A stretch of 64,000 nucleotides of DNA, from the NCBI RefSeq assembly GCF_040685555.1, contig NZ_JBFBIK010000024.1, positions 1 through 64,000 of the forward strand, written 5' to 3'. The notes under the pieces are model-generated. The model worked only from the letters and a program-made list of their open reading frames with translations. It did not search any database and had not been told where the DNA came from. The translations under genes and the position numbers were made by a program. The DNA comes from Sphaerisporangium sp040685555. GTDB lineage: Bacteria > Actinomycetota > Actinomycetes > Streptosporangiales > Streptosporangiaceae. Positions 8,213 to 16,820 of this stretch are shown here, one piece after another; positions within the stretch are counted from its first letter, which is position 1, and every line of letters begins with the position of its first letter.

Positions 8213-10082
8213 ATGACTCACCCGCCCATCCCACGACGGCTGACCGCGCCCGAGCCCGGTTGGACCGTCGACGCCGACGTCGTCGTGGTCGGATCCGGCA
8301 TCGCCGGGCTCACCGTGGCACTCCGGTACGCGGAGCTGGCGCCCGGGGCCCGCGTGCTGGTCGTCACCAAGGACGTGCTCTCGGCGGGCTCCACCCGCTG
8401 GGCGCAGGGCGGGATCGCCGCCGTGCTCGACCCCGACGACTCCTCGGCCGACCACCTCAGCGACACGCTCATCGCCGGCGTCGGCCTCTGCGACGAGCGG
8501 GCCGTGAGGACGCTGGTGACCGAGGGGCCCGCCGCGCTGCGGCGGCTCATGGACCACGGGGCCCGCTTCGACCGCGAGCCCGACGGCGAGCTGCAGCTCA
8601 CCCGTGAGGGCGGCCACCGCCGCGACCGCATCGTCCACGCGGGCGGGGACGCGACCGGGGCCGAGGTCCAGCGAGCCCTGGTCGAGGCGGTGCGGGCGAG
8701 CGCGTCCACGGGCGGGCGCATCGAGGTCATCGAGCACGCGCTGGTGCTCGACCTGCTCAAGGACGCCTCCGGGTCCACGTGCGGGATAACGCTGCACGTG
8801 ATGGGCGAGGGCGCGAGGGACGGTGTCGGCGCGGTACGCGCGCGCGCCGTCGTGCTCGCCACCGGCGGCATGGGCCAGGTGTACGCGGCGACGACCAACC
8901 CCGTCGTGTCCACCGGCGACGGGGTCGCCCTGGCGCTGCGGGCCGGCGCGGTCGTGCGCGACCTGGAGTTCGTACAGTTCCACCCGACCGTCCTGTGGCT
9001 TGGAGAAGGGTCGACCGGCCAGCAGCCGCTCATCTCCGAGGCGGTGCGCGGCGAGGGCGCCCTCCTGGTGGACGGCGCGGGCGAGCGGTTCATGACCGGC
9101 GTCCACGAGCTGGCCGAGCTCGCCCCGCGCGACGTGGTCGCCAAGGCGATCATGCGCCGGATGCTGGAGACCGGCGCGGATCACGTCTATCTCGACGCCC
9201 GGCACTTCGGCGAGGAGAAGTGGCGCTCCCGCTTCCCGACGATCCACGCGACCTGCCTGGAACACGGCATCGACCCGGTGCGCGAGCCGATCCCCGTGGC
9301 GCCGGCCGCCCACTACGCCAGCGGTGGCGTCCGCACCGACCCGCGCGGCCGTACGAACGTCGCGGGCCTGTACGCCTGCGGTGAGGTGGCCTGCACGGGC
9401 GTGCACGGCGCGAACCGGCTCGCCTCCAACTCGCTGCTCGAAGGGCTCGTCTTCGCCGAGCGCATCGCGGCCGACCTCGCCTCCTCACGGCCCGGCCCGG
9501 CCGCCGGGCCCGCGCCGGATGAGCCCGCGTCCGCCCGGTCCGGGCCGGNNNNNNNNNNNNNNNNNNNNNNNNNNNNNNNNNNNNNNNNNNNNNNNNNNNN
9601 NNNNNNNNNNNNNNNNNNNNNNNNNNNNNNNNNNNNNNNNNNNNCCGGCCGAACCCGCGTCCGTACGGGCCGCGCCGGCCGAACCCGCGTCCGTACGGGC
9701 CGCGCCGGCCGAACCCGCGTCCGTACGGGCCGATCCGGGCGAGCCGGTCGAGGACGGGCGGGCCACCGGGCTGGTCGACCCTCGGGTACGGTCGCGCGTC
9801 CAGGGGCGGATGAGCGGCGGCGCCGGAGTGCTGCGGAGCGAGCGCAGCCTGTCGGAGGTCGCCCGCGGCCTCCTGGACGCCCGCTGGACCCCGGTGGCCG
9901 TCGAGCCCTGCACGGAGTCCTGGGAGGCCACGAACCTGCTCACCGTGGCCACCGCGCTCGTCACGGCGGCGCGGGCGCGGGAGGAGACACGCGGATCGCA
10001 CTGGCGTGAGGACTTCCCCGAGCGAAATGATGCCTGGTGGCTGGGGCACCTCGATGTGACCCTGACCGAGGAGGGACTGTCC
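8213..10082 (+). CDS. nadB: L-aspartate oxidase, interrupted by an assembly gap
   Basis: NadB oxidises L-aspartate to iminoaspartate, the first step of de novo NAD synthesis. The flavin fold is visible at VVVVGSGIAGLTVALRYAE, followed by GSTRWAQGGIAAVL, the ATGGMGQVY and EFVQFHPT stretches, and GVHGANRLASNSLLEG. After about residue 420 a Pro/Ala-rich linker contains a tandem 10-residue repeat (PAEPASVRAA) holding a 96-N gap. The C-terminal helical domain resumes after it (RSERSLSEVARGLLDARW, then GSHWREDFPE). The frame before the gap differs from the frame after it, so the N count is wrong rather than the gene broken. No stop separates the C-terminal domain from nadC; the 3' limit given here is only the nadC start with the best ribosome site. 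The pair may be one fused protein. Confidence 0.85.
9515..9734 (+). repeat. 30-bp tandem repeat in nadB with assembly gap
   Basis: Three copies of a 30-bp unit at 9645, 9675 and 9705 encode PAEPASVRAA-type decapeptides, the third diverging at its end. A degenerate copy (PDEPASARSG) starts at 9515, before the N run 9549-9644. Between unit starts 9545 and 9645 there are 100 bases, which is not a multiple of 30 or 3. The real gap is therefore not 96 bases: 86 or 116, for example, would restore both frame and repeat phase. Copy number probably varies. Confidence 0.9.
9549..9644. other. Assembly gap (96 N)
   Basis: Ninety-six undetermined bases lie within the nadB repeat. The flanking repeat phase and reading frames show the length is only a placeholder. 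Confidence 0.98.
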
Positions 10083-11000
10083 ATGACCTACCGGCAGCAC
10101 GACGAGGACCGCACGACCATGCTCCCGCACCAGGTCGAGACCGAGCTCGTCGGAGCGGGCCTCGATCCGGCGGCCGTCATGGCCTTGGTCGGCACCGCGA
10201 TCGCCGAGGACCTGGCCCAGGAAGGCGACGTGACCACCATCGCCACGATCCCCGAAGCCCAGGTGGCCGCGGGCGACGTCGTGGCGCGTGCCGACGGCGT
10301 CGTCTCCGGGCTCGCGGTCGCTGAAGCGGTGTTCTCCTTCTCCTCCCGGGGACGCCTGACCGCCGAGCGCCACGTGAAGGACGGTGAGCGGGTCGCGCGC
10401 GGTGATGTGCTGATGACGGTCTCCGGGCCGGCTCGCGACCTCCTCACCGCCGAGCGCACCGCGCTCAACCTGCTCACCCACCTGTCCGGCATCGCCACCC
10501 TGACCCACCGCTGGGTCCAGGCGGTGGCGGGGACGAACGCGCGCGTCCGTGACAGCCGCAAGACCCTGCCCGGCCTGCGAGCCCTGGAGAAGTACGCCGT
10601 GCGGTGCGGGGGCGGGGTCAATCACCGTATGTCGCTTTCCGACGCGGCCTTGATCAAGGACAATCACGTGGTGGCGGCCGGTGGGGTCGCCGAGGCGTTC
10701 CGCGCTGTGCGACAGGCCTATCCCGGGCTGCCGATCGAGGTGGAGGTCGATCGGGTCGACCAGCTCGAACCGGTGCTCGCCGAGGGGGCGGAGGAGATCC
10801 TGCTGGACAACTTCACCGTTGAGGAGCTGACGCGCGCCGTCCGGCTGGTGAACGGCAGGGCACGCCTTGAGTCCAGCGGAGGACTCACCCTGGAATCGGC
10901 CCGTCAAGTGGCCGAAACCGGTGTTGACTACCTTGCTGTCGGCGCGCTGACCCACTCGGCGCCCGCACTCGACATCGCTCTGGACCTTCGGGGGGCTTGA
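10083..11000 (+). CDS. nadC: Nicotinate-nucleotide pyrophosphorylase (carboxylating)
   Basis: NadC converts quinolinate and PRPP to nicotinate mononucleotide in NAD synthesis. Family segments include LLTAERTALNLLTHLSGIAT, the RDSRKTLPGLRALEKYAV stretch that binds quinolinate and phosphate, NHRMSLSDAALIKDNH and VDYLAVGALTHS. I give ATG 10083 because GGAGGGA stands 7 bases upstream; ATG 10119 gives an N-terminus closer to typical NadC. The reading frame is continuous with the NadB C-terminal domain, so it could also be the C-terminal half of a NadB-NadC fusion. Its stop overlaps the coaX start (ATGA), indicating coupled translation. Confidence 0.93.
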   Translation: MTYRQHDEDRTTMLPHQVETELVGAGLDPAAVMALVGTAIAEDLAQEGDVTTIATIPEAQVAAGDVVARADGVVSGLAVAEAVFSFSSRGRLTAERHVKDGERVARGDVLMTVSGPARDLLTAERTALNLLTHLSGIATLTHRWVQAVAGTNARVRDSRKTLPGLRALEKYAVRCGGGVNHRMSLSDAALIKDNHVVAAGGVAEAFRAVRQAYPGLPIEVEVDRVDQLEPVLAEGAEEILLDNFTVEELTRAVRLVNGRARLESSGGLTLESARQVAETGVDYLAVGALTHSAPALDIALDLRGA

Positions 11001-11782
11001 TGCTGCTAACGATCGACGTCGGCAACACCCACACCGTGCTCGGCCTGTTCGAGGGCGAGGAGGTCATCGAGCACTGGCGCCTCGCCACCGACGCGCGGCG
11101 CACCGCCGACGAGATCGCGGTCGTCCTCCAGGGGCTGCTCGGCCAGAGCCCCCTGCTCAAGGGCGCGGACATCAGCGGCATAGCCATCTGCTCGACGGTC
11201 CCCTCCGTGCTGAACGAGATGCGCGAGATGTGCAGGCGCTACTACGGCGACGTCACCGCCGTCATCGTGGAGCCCGGCGTCCGCACCGGGGTGCCGGTGC
11301 GCATGGACAACCCCAAGGAGGTCGGCAGCGACCGCATCGTGAACGCGCTCGCCGCCATCACGCTGTACGGCGGGCCGTGCGTGATCGTCGACTTCGGCAC
11401 GGCCACGTCGTTCGACGCGGTCTCCGCCAAGGGCGAGTACGTCGGCGCGGTGACCGCCCCGGGCATCGAGATCTCGGTCGACGCCCTGGCGGCGGCGGGA
11501 GCGCAACTCCACAAGGTCGAGCTCGTACGGCCGCGCTCGGTGATCGCCAAGAACACCGTCGAGGCACTCCAGGCGGGCATCATCTACGGCTTCGCCGGCC
11601 AGGTCGACGGCATCGTCGAGCGCATGGCGCCCGAGCTCGCCGCCGACCCCGACGACGTGACCGTCGTGGCCACGGGCTCCCTCGCCTCGCTGGTGGTCGA
11701 CGAGGCCCGCTCCATCGACGTGCACGAGCCGTGGCTCACGCTCATCGGCCTGCGCCTCATCTACAACCGCAACACCAGCTGA
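11000..11782 (+). CDS. coaX: Type III pantothenate kinase
   Basis: CoaX phosphorylates pantothenate, the first committed step to CoA. It belongs to the ASKHA fold: the phosphate loop is DVGNTHTVLGLFEG at the N-terminus, and the second nucleotide-binding segment is IVDFGTATSFDAV. The PGxxTGxP-type segment appears as EPGVRTGVPV, followed by GSDRIVNALAA. The 260-residue length is normal. ATG 11000 overlaps the nadC stop by one base, and TTG 10997 would add one codon. It closes the cofactor cluster, linking CoA and NAD synthesis in one rightward operon. Confidence 0.95.
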   Translation: MLLTIDVGNTHTVLGLFEGEEVIEHWRLATDARRTADEIAVVLQGLLGQSPLLKGADISGIAICSTVPSVLNEMREMCRRYYGDVTAVIVEPGVRTGVPVRMDNPKEVGSDRIVNALAAITLYGGPCVIVDFGTATSFDAVSAKGEYVGAVTAPGIEISVDALAAAGAQLHKVELVRPRSVIAKNTVEALQAGIIYGFAGQVDGIVERMAPELAADPDDVTVVATGSLASLVVDEARSIDVHEPWLTLIGLRLIYNRNTS

Positions 11783-11843
11783 GCCCCGCGGGCGGCCTCA
11801 GGGGCCAGCACCAGCCGTCCACGGGCCCACGACGCCGCGTGGC

Positions 11844-12023
11844 CTCGAACGCGACGGCATCGTCACCCGCACGGTCACACCGTCGGGGCCCATCCGGGTC
11901 GGCCACGAGCTGACGCCACTGGGCACGTCGCTCATGCCGGTAATGATGGCGATCAAGCGGTGGGCGGAGATCCATATCTGGGACGTGGAGGCGGTCCGCG
12001 CCGATTACGACGCCCGGACGTGA
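11844..12023 (+). pseudogene. Remnant of an HxlR-family regulator
   Basis: One frame here reads LERDGIVTRTVTPSGPIRVG, then HELTPLGTSL and a helix ending in TGA at 12021. This matches the second half of the winged-helix domain of HxlR/MarR-like regulators, including the wing and the ELTPLG motif. The recognition helix and N-terminal third are absent, and there is no start codon or ribosome site. It lies just 61 bases after coaX. I read it as a truncated remnant, perhaps left by a deletion. Confidence 0.65.
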
Positions 12024-12421
12024 TCGATAGCGACAAATCAGGGCCCGGCGGCATGTCGCGCGCCGTCCAGCCGGAAAAGGTATGAAACGACCCGTATTTC
12101 AGAGGCTGAATTAGGCGCTGATCATATATCCGTGCCCGAGGTCCGGAGGCCGGGGCCGGGAACCCGCCACCCACCAGCACCGTGGTCGCGCCTCGCCGGG
12201 GCCGTGACCGGGTGCCCACGTGATCTCGGTCGGTGTACGGCAGACCTATAGGTTCGCGGACATGTCATGAGTAGTTCACATATGGACTGGTATGTCAATC
12301 ACGAACGTAACGCGTATCGAGGCCGGCGCTTGACGACCTTTCAAGATGGCGTTTACCGTTCCTGACGGGCGGGCCGAAGCATTCAGCATGTTGCCGAGTT
12401 CGTCGTGGGGGAGGACACCCG
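12024..12421. other. Intergenic, no gene seen
   Basis: About 400 bases of lower coding potential between the HxlR remnant and a small HTH gene. No RNA gene or strong terminator is apparent. The end of the stretch contains GGGGGAGG just before the downstream ATG. Confidence 0.4.
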
Positions 12422-12670
12422 ATGGCGTATCCGGATCTGGTTTCCCGGGAGAATGACATTCCCCCGGGATCAGACGGTGTGGGATTGAGCGACGATGATC
12501 TTCTTTTGCTCGCCGAGTTGGCCAAGGGCGTGACAGTCGACAGGGTGGGTCGCCGGCTGGATGTGAGCGGTCGCACGGTGCGGCGCCGCCTCCGGGGCAT
12601 CTGCGACCGCATCGGCGTCGCCACCGCCATCGAGGCGGTGGCCTGGGCGGCGCGTCGCCGGCTCATCTAG
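12422..12670 (+). CDS. Small LuxR-type helix-turn-helix protein
   Basis: The protein has 82 residues, almost entirely a GerE/LuxR-like tetrahelical DNA-binding domain. LSDDDLLLLAELAKGVTVDR starts the first helices, DVSGRTVRRRLRGICDRIGV covers the turn and recognition helix, and AIEAVAWAARR ends the dimer helix. There is no receiver or ligand domain. Stand-alone proteins of this size are common in actinomycetes and often of unknown target. The start is well supported by GGGGGAGG 7 bases before ATG. Neighbours give no hint of function. Confidence 0.75.
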   Translation: MAYPDLVSRENDIPPGSDGVGLSDDDLLLLAELAKGVTVDRVGRRLDVSGRTVRRRLRGICDRIGVATAIEAVAWAARRRLI

Positions 12671-12823
12671 CCGATGGTGCGGGCCGTGCGGCGAGGAGTG
12701 CGCGGCGGGCAGGCCTGAACCACTGCCTGCCCGCGTGTCGCTCTGTGCCGTGCGTGTGGCCTGCCCTGTGCCGTGCGTGTGGCTCCTCTGCGCCGTGCGG
12801 GCGCGGGCGGTGCCTTCGGGCGG

Positions 12824-13903
12824 TCAGTCGGCGATGCGCACGCCGCCGGCGAACGGCCGGTTGCCGAGGGGGGCCACCCGCACGACGTCACCGGTGTGAG
12901 GCGCGTGCACCATCATGCCGCCGCCGATGTAGATGCCCACGTGGTGCAGGTCGTTGTAGAAGAAGACCAGGTCGCCTGGCCGAAGATCCTGCCGGGACAC
13001 GTGGGTTCCCGCGGTCCACTGGTCGCCGGTGTAGTGGGGGAGGCTGATGCCGACCTTCTGGTAGGCCCACATGACCAGGCCGGAACAGTCGAAGGTGGTC
13101 GGGCCCGCGGCGCCCCAGACGTACGGCCTGAGCTGCTGCGTCAGCGCCCACTTGGCGGCCTCGGCGGCCTTGCCCTGACCCGGGATCGGGATGTCGATCT
13201 TCGTCGCCCTGCCGAACGACTGGCCGGCCTGGGACAGAGCCCGCTTGAACAGGCTGCTCTCGGTCTTGGAGACCAGGGCGCGGATCTTGTCGCGCTGGGA
13301 CGACAGGTCGGTGACGAGCTTTTTGACCTCGACCTCGCGGGCCTTGGCGCTCGCCTTGGCGCGCTCGGCCATGTCCATGGCCTTGGTGATCTGCGAGACC
13401 TCCTCGCCCTGCTGCAGTTGGAGGGCGTAGGTGGTGGCCGCACGGTCGAGGTAGCCGGCGGGGTCGCCGGACATGGCGAGGGCCAGCGAGGAGTCGATGC
13501 CGCCGGTCATGTAGGCGTCCTGCGCGTACAGCCCGGCCTTGCGGCGCTTCTCCTCCAGATCGGTCTGGCTCTTGGCCAGCGTCTTCTTGGCGAGATCGGC
13601 GGAACGCTGCGCCTGCTTGAGGCGCTCCTTCTGGCCGTTGTACTGCTCGGTGAGTGACTCGATCTGGTTGTAGAGGTGCTCGACCTGGGTCTTCAGCTGG
13701 TTCAGGCTGGGCTTGGGATCGGCGGTCGCGGTCATCAGCGGCGACCCGAAGGTCACGGCCGTCAGGGTGACGGTGACGAGCGCGATACGGCGTGGGAGGC
13801 GCTTGGGCGCTCCCATGACCGTGCCGAGCCAGGAACGCGGGCTCCGCTCTCGGGAGCGGGCATGCCTGCCTTCGCTCTTTCCGGGCGTGCGCCTAGGCTG
13901 CAC
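12824..13903 (-). CDS. NlpC/P60 peptidoglycan hydrolase with coiled-coil N-terminus
   Basis: This exported cell-wall endopeptidase has about 359 residues. A long basic N-region leads to a hydrophobic signal (IALVTVTLTAVTFGSPLM) and an Ala-rich cleavage zone. A coiled-coil of about 180 residues follows (repeated QLKTQVEHLYNQIE-like heptads), as in RipA/CwlO-type hydrolases. The C-terminal NlpC/P60 domain has the catalytic Cys in TTFDCSGLVMWAYQK, the His in DLHHVGIYIG and a third polar site in MMVHAPHTGD. It would cut the peptide stem between D-Glu and diamino acid. GTG 13903 is chosen because GGAGAGGAG lies 7 bases upstream; the TTG codons just before are too close to it. A c-di-AMP riboswitch immediately upstream is the likely control. 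Confidence 0.92.
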   Translation of the reverse strand: MQPRRTPGKSEGRHARSRERSPRSWLGTVMGAPKRLPRRIALVTVTLTAVTFGSPLMTATADPKPSLNQLKTQVEHLYNQIESLTEQYNGQKERLKQAQRSADLAKKTLAKSQTDLEEKRRKAGLYAQDAYMTGGIDSSLALAMSGDPAGYLDRAATTYALQLQQGEEVSQITKAMDMAERAKASAKAREVEVKKLVTDLSSQRDKIRALVSKTESSLFKRALSQAGQSFGRATKIDIPIPGQGKAAEAAKWALTQQLRPYVWGAAGPTTFDCSGLVMWAYQKVGISLPHYTGDQWTAGTHVSRQDLRPGDLVFFYNDLHHVGIYIGGGMMVHAPHTGDVVRVAPLGNRPFAGGVRIAD

Positions 13904-13910
13904 CAACAAG

Positions 13911-14080
13911 CTCCTCTCCTCGGCCGCCTACCGGGTTAGCTGACGGGTTCGGGCCGGAGTAGCCCTACCGAGTGCGTGACCATGGAGGATCGCGATGCCT
14001 CCCTCTCGGATTCACCCCAGGGGTGGTGGTTCGCCGGGGTGTGCCCCGTGTCTCACCATTGGGTCCCCGGCTCCCCGCCA
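13911..14080 (-). promoter_or_regulatory. ydaO-type c-di-AMP riboswitch
   Basis: On the minus strand the leader contains GGGGTGAATCCGAGAGGG, then GGTAGGGCTACTCCGGCCCG, AACCCGTCAGCTAACCCGG and TAGGCGGCCGAGGAGAGGAG. These are the conserved blocks of the ydaO/yuaA aptamer, which binds cyclic di-AMP. In actinobacteria it typically stands before NlpC/P60 or resuscitation-factor hydrolases, as here. The ribosome binding GGAGAGGAG forms its 3' border. The 5' limit is approximate. The c-di-AMP synthase gene disA is in the same window (26978-28066). Confidence 0.88.
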
Positions 14081-14486
14081 CTTTGGATGTGGCCGGGATT
14101 AGGCGGTTTCAGCCACCGCTGCGCGATGACCGACATTGACGCTGGACACTAGTGCAGTCGAGGTTCCTGCTCAACCAGAACTGCGAATTCTGTTGAGGTT
14201 TCACAACCGGCGTGTCACGAGAAGATCACGCCCGCTGCGACGACGGGCCCACGTTACCCTGGGTTTACTGGTCTTTGGGGGTCACTTGCCGCAGAAAATC
14301 GCAGGTCCGTCACCGCATCGGCTATGAAATGTCGACAAGGCCATGGATTTCGACGCACGGCACTCGCTCGGCTACCCAGCGCGACAGCAGTGGGGACGGA
14401 AGGGGTTTTGGGTCCGTCCGTTATGGCGCGCGAACCGGCACAGCCGGAAAAGCCGGGCCGTCGTAGGCCGGATACGCTGGCCGGTC
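14081..14486. other. Divergent intergenic region
   Basis: About 400 bases between the leftward riboswitch leader and the rightward acetyltransferase. It must hold promoters for both directions. I see no further gene; a longer open frame upstream of ATG 14487 lacks family similarity. Confidence 0.4.
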
Positions 14487-15032
14487 ATGGAGCAGGTCGT
14501 GGAGCCCGTACGCGCCGGCAGCACGCTCGTCGTCAGGCGAGCCCGCACTCCCGATGTCCGGACCATCAGGCGACTGGTCGACACCTATTCCGGCGACGGC
14601 CCCCGCTTGCTGCGCAAGTCGACCGTCACCCTCTACGAGGACGTCCAGGAGTTCTGGGTCGCCGAGAGCGACGGTGTCGTGGTGGGCTGCGGGGCGCTGC
14701 ACGTGCTCTGGGAGGACCTCGCGGAGATCCGCACCGTCGCCGTCGACGTGAGCTGCCGCGGCCTCGGCATCGGCCACATGATCGTGGCGGCGCTGCTGGA
14801 CACCGCGCGGGAGCTAGGTTTGCAGAGGGTCTTCTGCCTCACCTTCGAGGTCGGATTCTTCGCCAAGCACGGGTTCGAGGAGGTCCAGGGCACTCCGGTG
14901 TCTCCGGAGGTGTACGCCGAGTTGCTCGACTCCTACGATGAGGGCGTGGCCGAGTTCCTCGATCTGGAACACGTAAAGCCGAACACTCTCGGTAACACGC
15001 GCATGCTTCTCCATCTGATCCCGCGATCTTGA
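14487..15032 (+). CDS. argA: ArgA-type amino-acid N-acetyltransferase
   Basis: This 181-residue GNAT protein resembles the single-domain glutamate/glutamine N-acetyltransferase of mycobacteria (Rv2747 type). It would acetylate glutamate at the start of arginine synthesis. Visible are VRRARTPDVRTIRRLVD at the N-terminus, the core strand EIRTVAVDVSCRGLGIGHMI containing the acetyl-CoA pyrophosphate loop (RGLGIG), and FEVGFFAKHGFEEV near the end. ATG 14487 begins at the family boundary; an upstream frame would add 48 unrelated residues. No other arg genes are nearby, so the assignment is by sequence only. Confidence 0.82.
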   Translation: MEQVVEPVRAGSTLVVRRARTPDVRTIRRLVDTYSGDGPRLLRKSTVTLYEDVQEFWVAESDGVVVGCGALHVLWEDLAEIRTVAVDVSCRGLGIGHMIVAALLDTARELGLQRVFCLTFEVGFFAKHGFEEVQGTPVSPEVYAELLDSYDEGVAEFLDLEHVKPNTLGNTRMLLHLIPRS

Positions 15033-15146
15033 CCTCCAGGATGACGCGATGGAAAGGTGACTGCTGATGCCACTGTCGCTACGTTGGGCAACACCACAGC
15101 ATGTGTGTCTGACATGCCGCATGCGAAGCCGAAGTGAGGTGACACG

Positions 15147-16481
15147 GTGAGCACCGGACAGCCGCCGTACCCACGGGACGAGCCGGACGACGATCAATCG
15201 TCATCCGGATCTCCGCAATATGGGCAGCAGCACAACGCCGATCGGCCCCTCCCGGGCGCAGATCCGGAGGTGACGGTCGTTCACCGTCCCCAGCCGACAT
15301 CAGAGAACAGCTACGGCCAGCAGTCCTACGGCCAGCAGTCCTACGGGCAGCAGCCGTACGGCCAGCAGGGGGCTTACGGGCAGCAGAGCGGCACCGGAGC
15401 GTACGGCCAGGGCTACCCCCAGCAGCCGTACGGTCAGCAGGGTCAGCAGGCATATGGCCAGCAGGGCCAGCAGGGTCAGCAGGACTCGCAGCCGAGTTCC
15501 GGCCAGCAGTACGGCCAGCAAGGAGCCTACGGGGCGCAGGGCGGCACCGGAGCGTACGGCCAGCAGCCGCAGTACGGCCAGCAGGGGCAGCAGGGCTATG
15601 GCCAGCAGCCCGGTTATGACCAGCAGCAGGCGTACGGCCAGCAGCAGTATGGCCAGCAGGGCGCCTACGGTCAGCAGTCGCAGTACGGCCAGCAGGGTTA
15701 CGGCCAGCAGCCCGGCCAGGACCAGCAGCAGGCGTACGGCCAGCAGGCCCCGTACGGTCAGCAGCAGTACGGTCAGCAGCAGTACGGCCAGCAGGGCTAC
15801 GGCGACCAGCAGTACGGTCAGCCGCAGTACGGGCAGCAGCAGGCCGCCTATGGCCAGCAGCCGCAGTACGGCCAGCAGGGGTACGCCCCGCAGGGCTACG
15901 GCCAGCCGGGTTACCCGCAGGGCGGCTACCAGCAGCCGTACGCTCCGGCGGGCGTGCAGCCCCCGGGCGCGCCGGCGCCTCTGGCTGAGTGGTGGCAGCG
16001 CCTGGTCGCCCGCATCATCGACGGGGTGATCCTCGGGATCCCGTGGTTGATCATCAACATCGCGCTGACGGCGATCCTCGTGACTTCGGCCAGCTTCGAC
16101 GTCAACACGGGAGCGGTCACTCCCGGAGGCGGGGCCTTCCTCGCGTTGCTGCTGAACTCGCTGCTCGTCGGCGCCACGTGGATCGCCTACGAGTTCCTGA
16201 TGCTCAAGCAGCGCGGCCAGACGGTCGGCAAGATCGTGATGGGCATCAAGGTCGTCGCGGTGGGCGGCACGCTGGACGCCGGCGGCCTGAAGACCGACAC
16301 GGCGATCAAGCGGGCGGCCGTCCTCTGGGGACCGCCGCAGCTTCTCCAGTGGATTCCTCTGGTGAGCTGGGTCGGCTGGATCTTCTACCTGGTGAACGTG
16401 CTCTGGCAGTTCTGGGACAAGCCGCTCCAGCAGTGCCTTCACGACAAGGCCGCGAGCACCATCGTCGTCAAGATCAAGTAA
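15147..16481 (+). CDS. RDD-family membrane protein with YGQQ-rich tail
   Basis: The protein has 444 residues in two parts. Residues about 50-270 are an extreme low-complexity region with about 24 YGQQ motifs plus many GQQ and GYGQ variants. After APLAEWWQRLVARIIDGVIL comes an RDD domain with three or four hydrophobic helices (for example PWLIINIALTAILVT, FLALLLNSLLVGATWIAYEF) and the loop LKQRGQTVGKIVMGIKVVAV. RDD proteins are membrane proteins of mostly unknown, possibly transport, role. The tail should face the cytoplasm and resembles prion-like, condensate-forming sequences. GTG 15147 follows GAGG. A strong terminator ends the unit, and a paralogue follows. Confidence 0.85.
   Translation: MSTGQPPYPRDEPDDDQSSSGSPQYGQQHNADRPLPGADPEVTVVHRPQPTSENSYGQQSYGQQSYGQQPYGQQGAYGQQSGTGAYGQGYPQQPYGQQGQQAYGQQGQQGQQDSQPSSGQQYGQQGAYGAQGGTGAYGQQPQYGQQGQQGYGQQPGYDQQQAYGQQQYGQQGAYGQQSQYGQQGYGQQPGQDQQQAYGQQAPYGQQQYGQQQYGQQGYGDQQYGQPQYGQQQAAYGQQPQYGQQGYAPQGYGQPGYPQGGYQQPYAPAGVQPPGAPAPLAEWWQRLVARIIDGVILGIPWLIINIALTAILVTSASFDVNTGAVTPGGGAFLALLLNSLLVGATWIAYEFLMLKQRGQTVGKIVMGIKVVAVGGTLDAGGLKTDTAIKRAAVLWGPPQLLQWIPLVSWVGWIFYLVNVLWQFWDKPLQQCLHDKAASTIVVKIK
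15300..15950 (+). repeat. YGQQ-encoding low-complexity tract
   Basis: About 650 bases of imperfect 12- to 15-bp repeats (TACGGCCAGCAG and variants) inside the RDD gene. Synonymous changes among copies show that the peptide is kept while DNA copies have drifted. Slippage-prone. Confidence 0.9.
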
Positions 16482-16490
16482 GGCCGGCGA

Positions 16491-16524
16491 AAGGGCCGGG
16501 GGATGCCGTCCTCCGGCCCTTTTT
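16491..16524 (+). terminator. Rho-independent terminator after RDD gene
   Basis: AAGGGCCGG at 16491-16499 pairs perfectly with CCGGCCCTT at 16513-16521 across a 13-base loop, followed by a T run (16520-16524). It lies 9 bases after the stop. Confidence 0.88.
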
Positions 16525-16820
16525 CCTGCCCGCGTCCACCCGTGGGGCGTCTGCTCCCGCCGTCGCATTCTGTCCACGACGCCCCTCGCGTACCGTTCGC
16601 GAGACCCTTGGCGCGATCCGTGAGACCCTCAGGCAACCCGTCCGTGAAAATCCCGGAAAAACCGCACCTGAACTCCAGCGCAGTGCTCATGGAAGAGGCG
16701 AACGGCAGGCTCCGGGGACCCCGGTGACGAAGTCGGCGTACCGGTAACGGACATACACGTACATGCGATAGGACCTTGCACGAACCGCAGCTTCCTACGC
16801 CTGTCGCGAAAGGTGCTCTA

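Noticed and set aside
15300..16577. Leftward open frame through the YGQQ tract
   Set aside because: Leu/Val-rich repeats are the reverse reading of the YGQQ codons; no start context.
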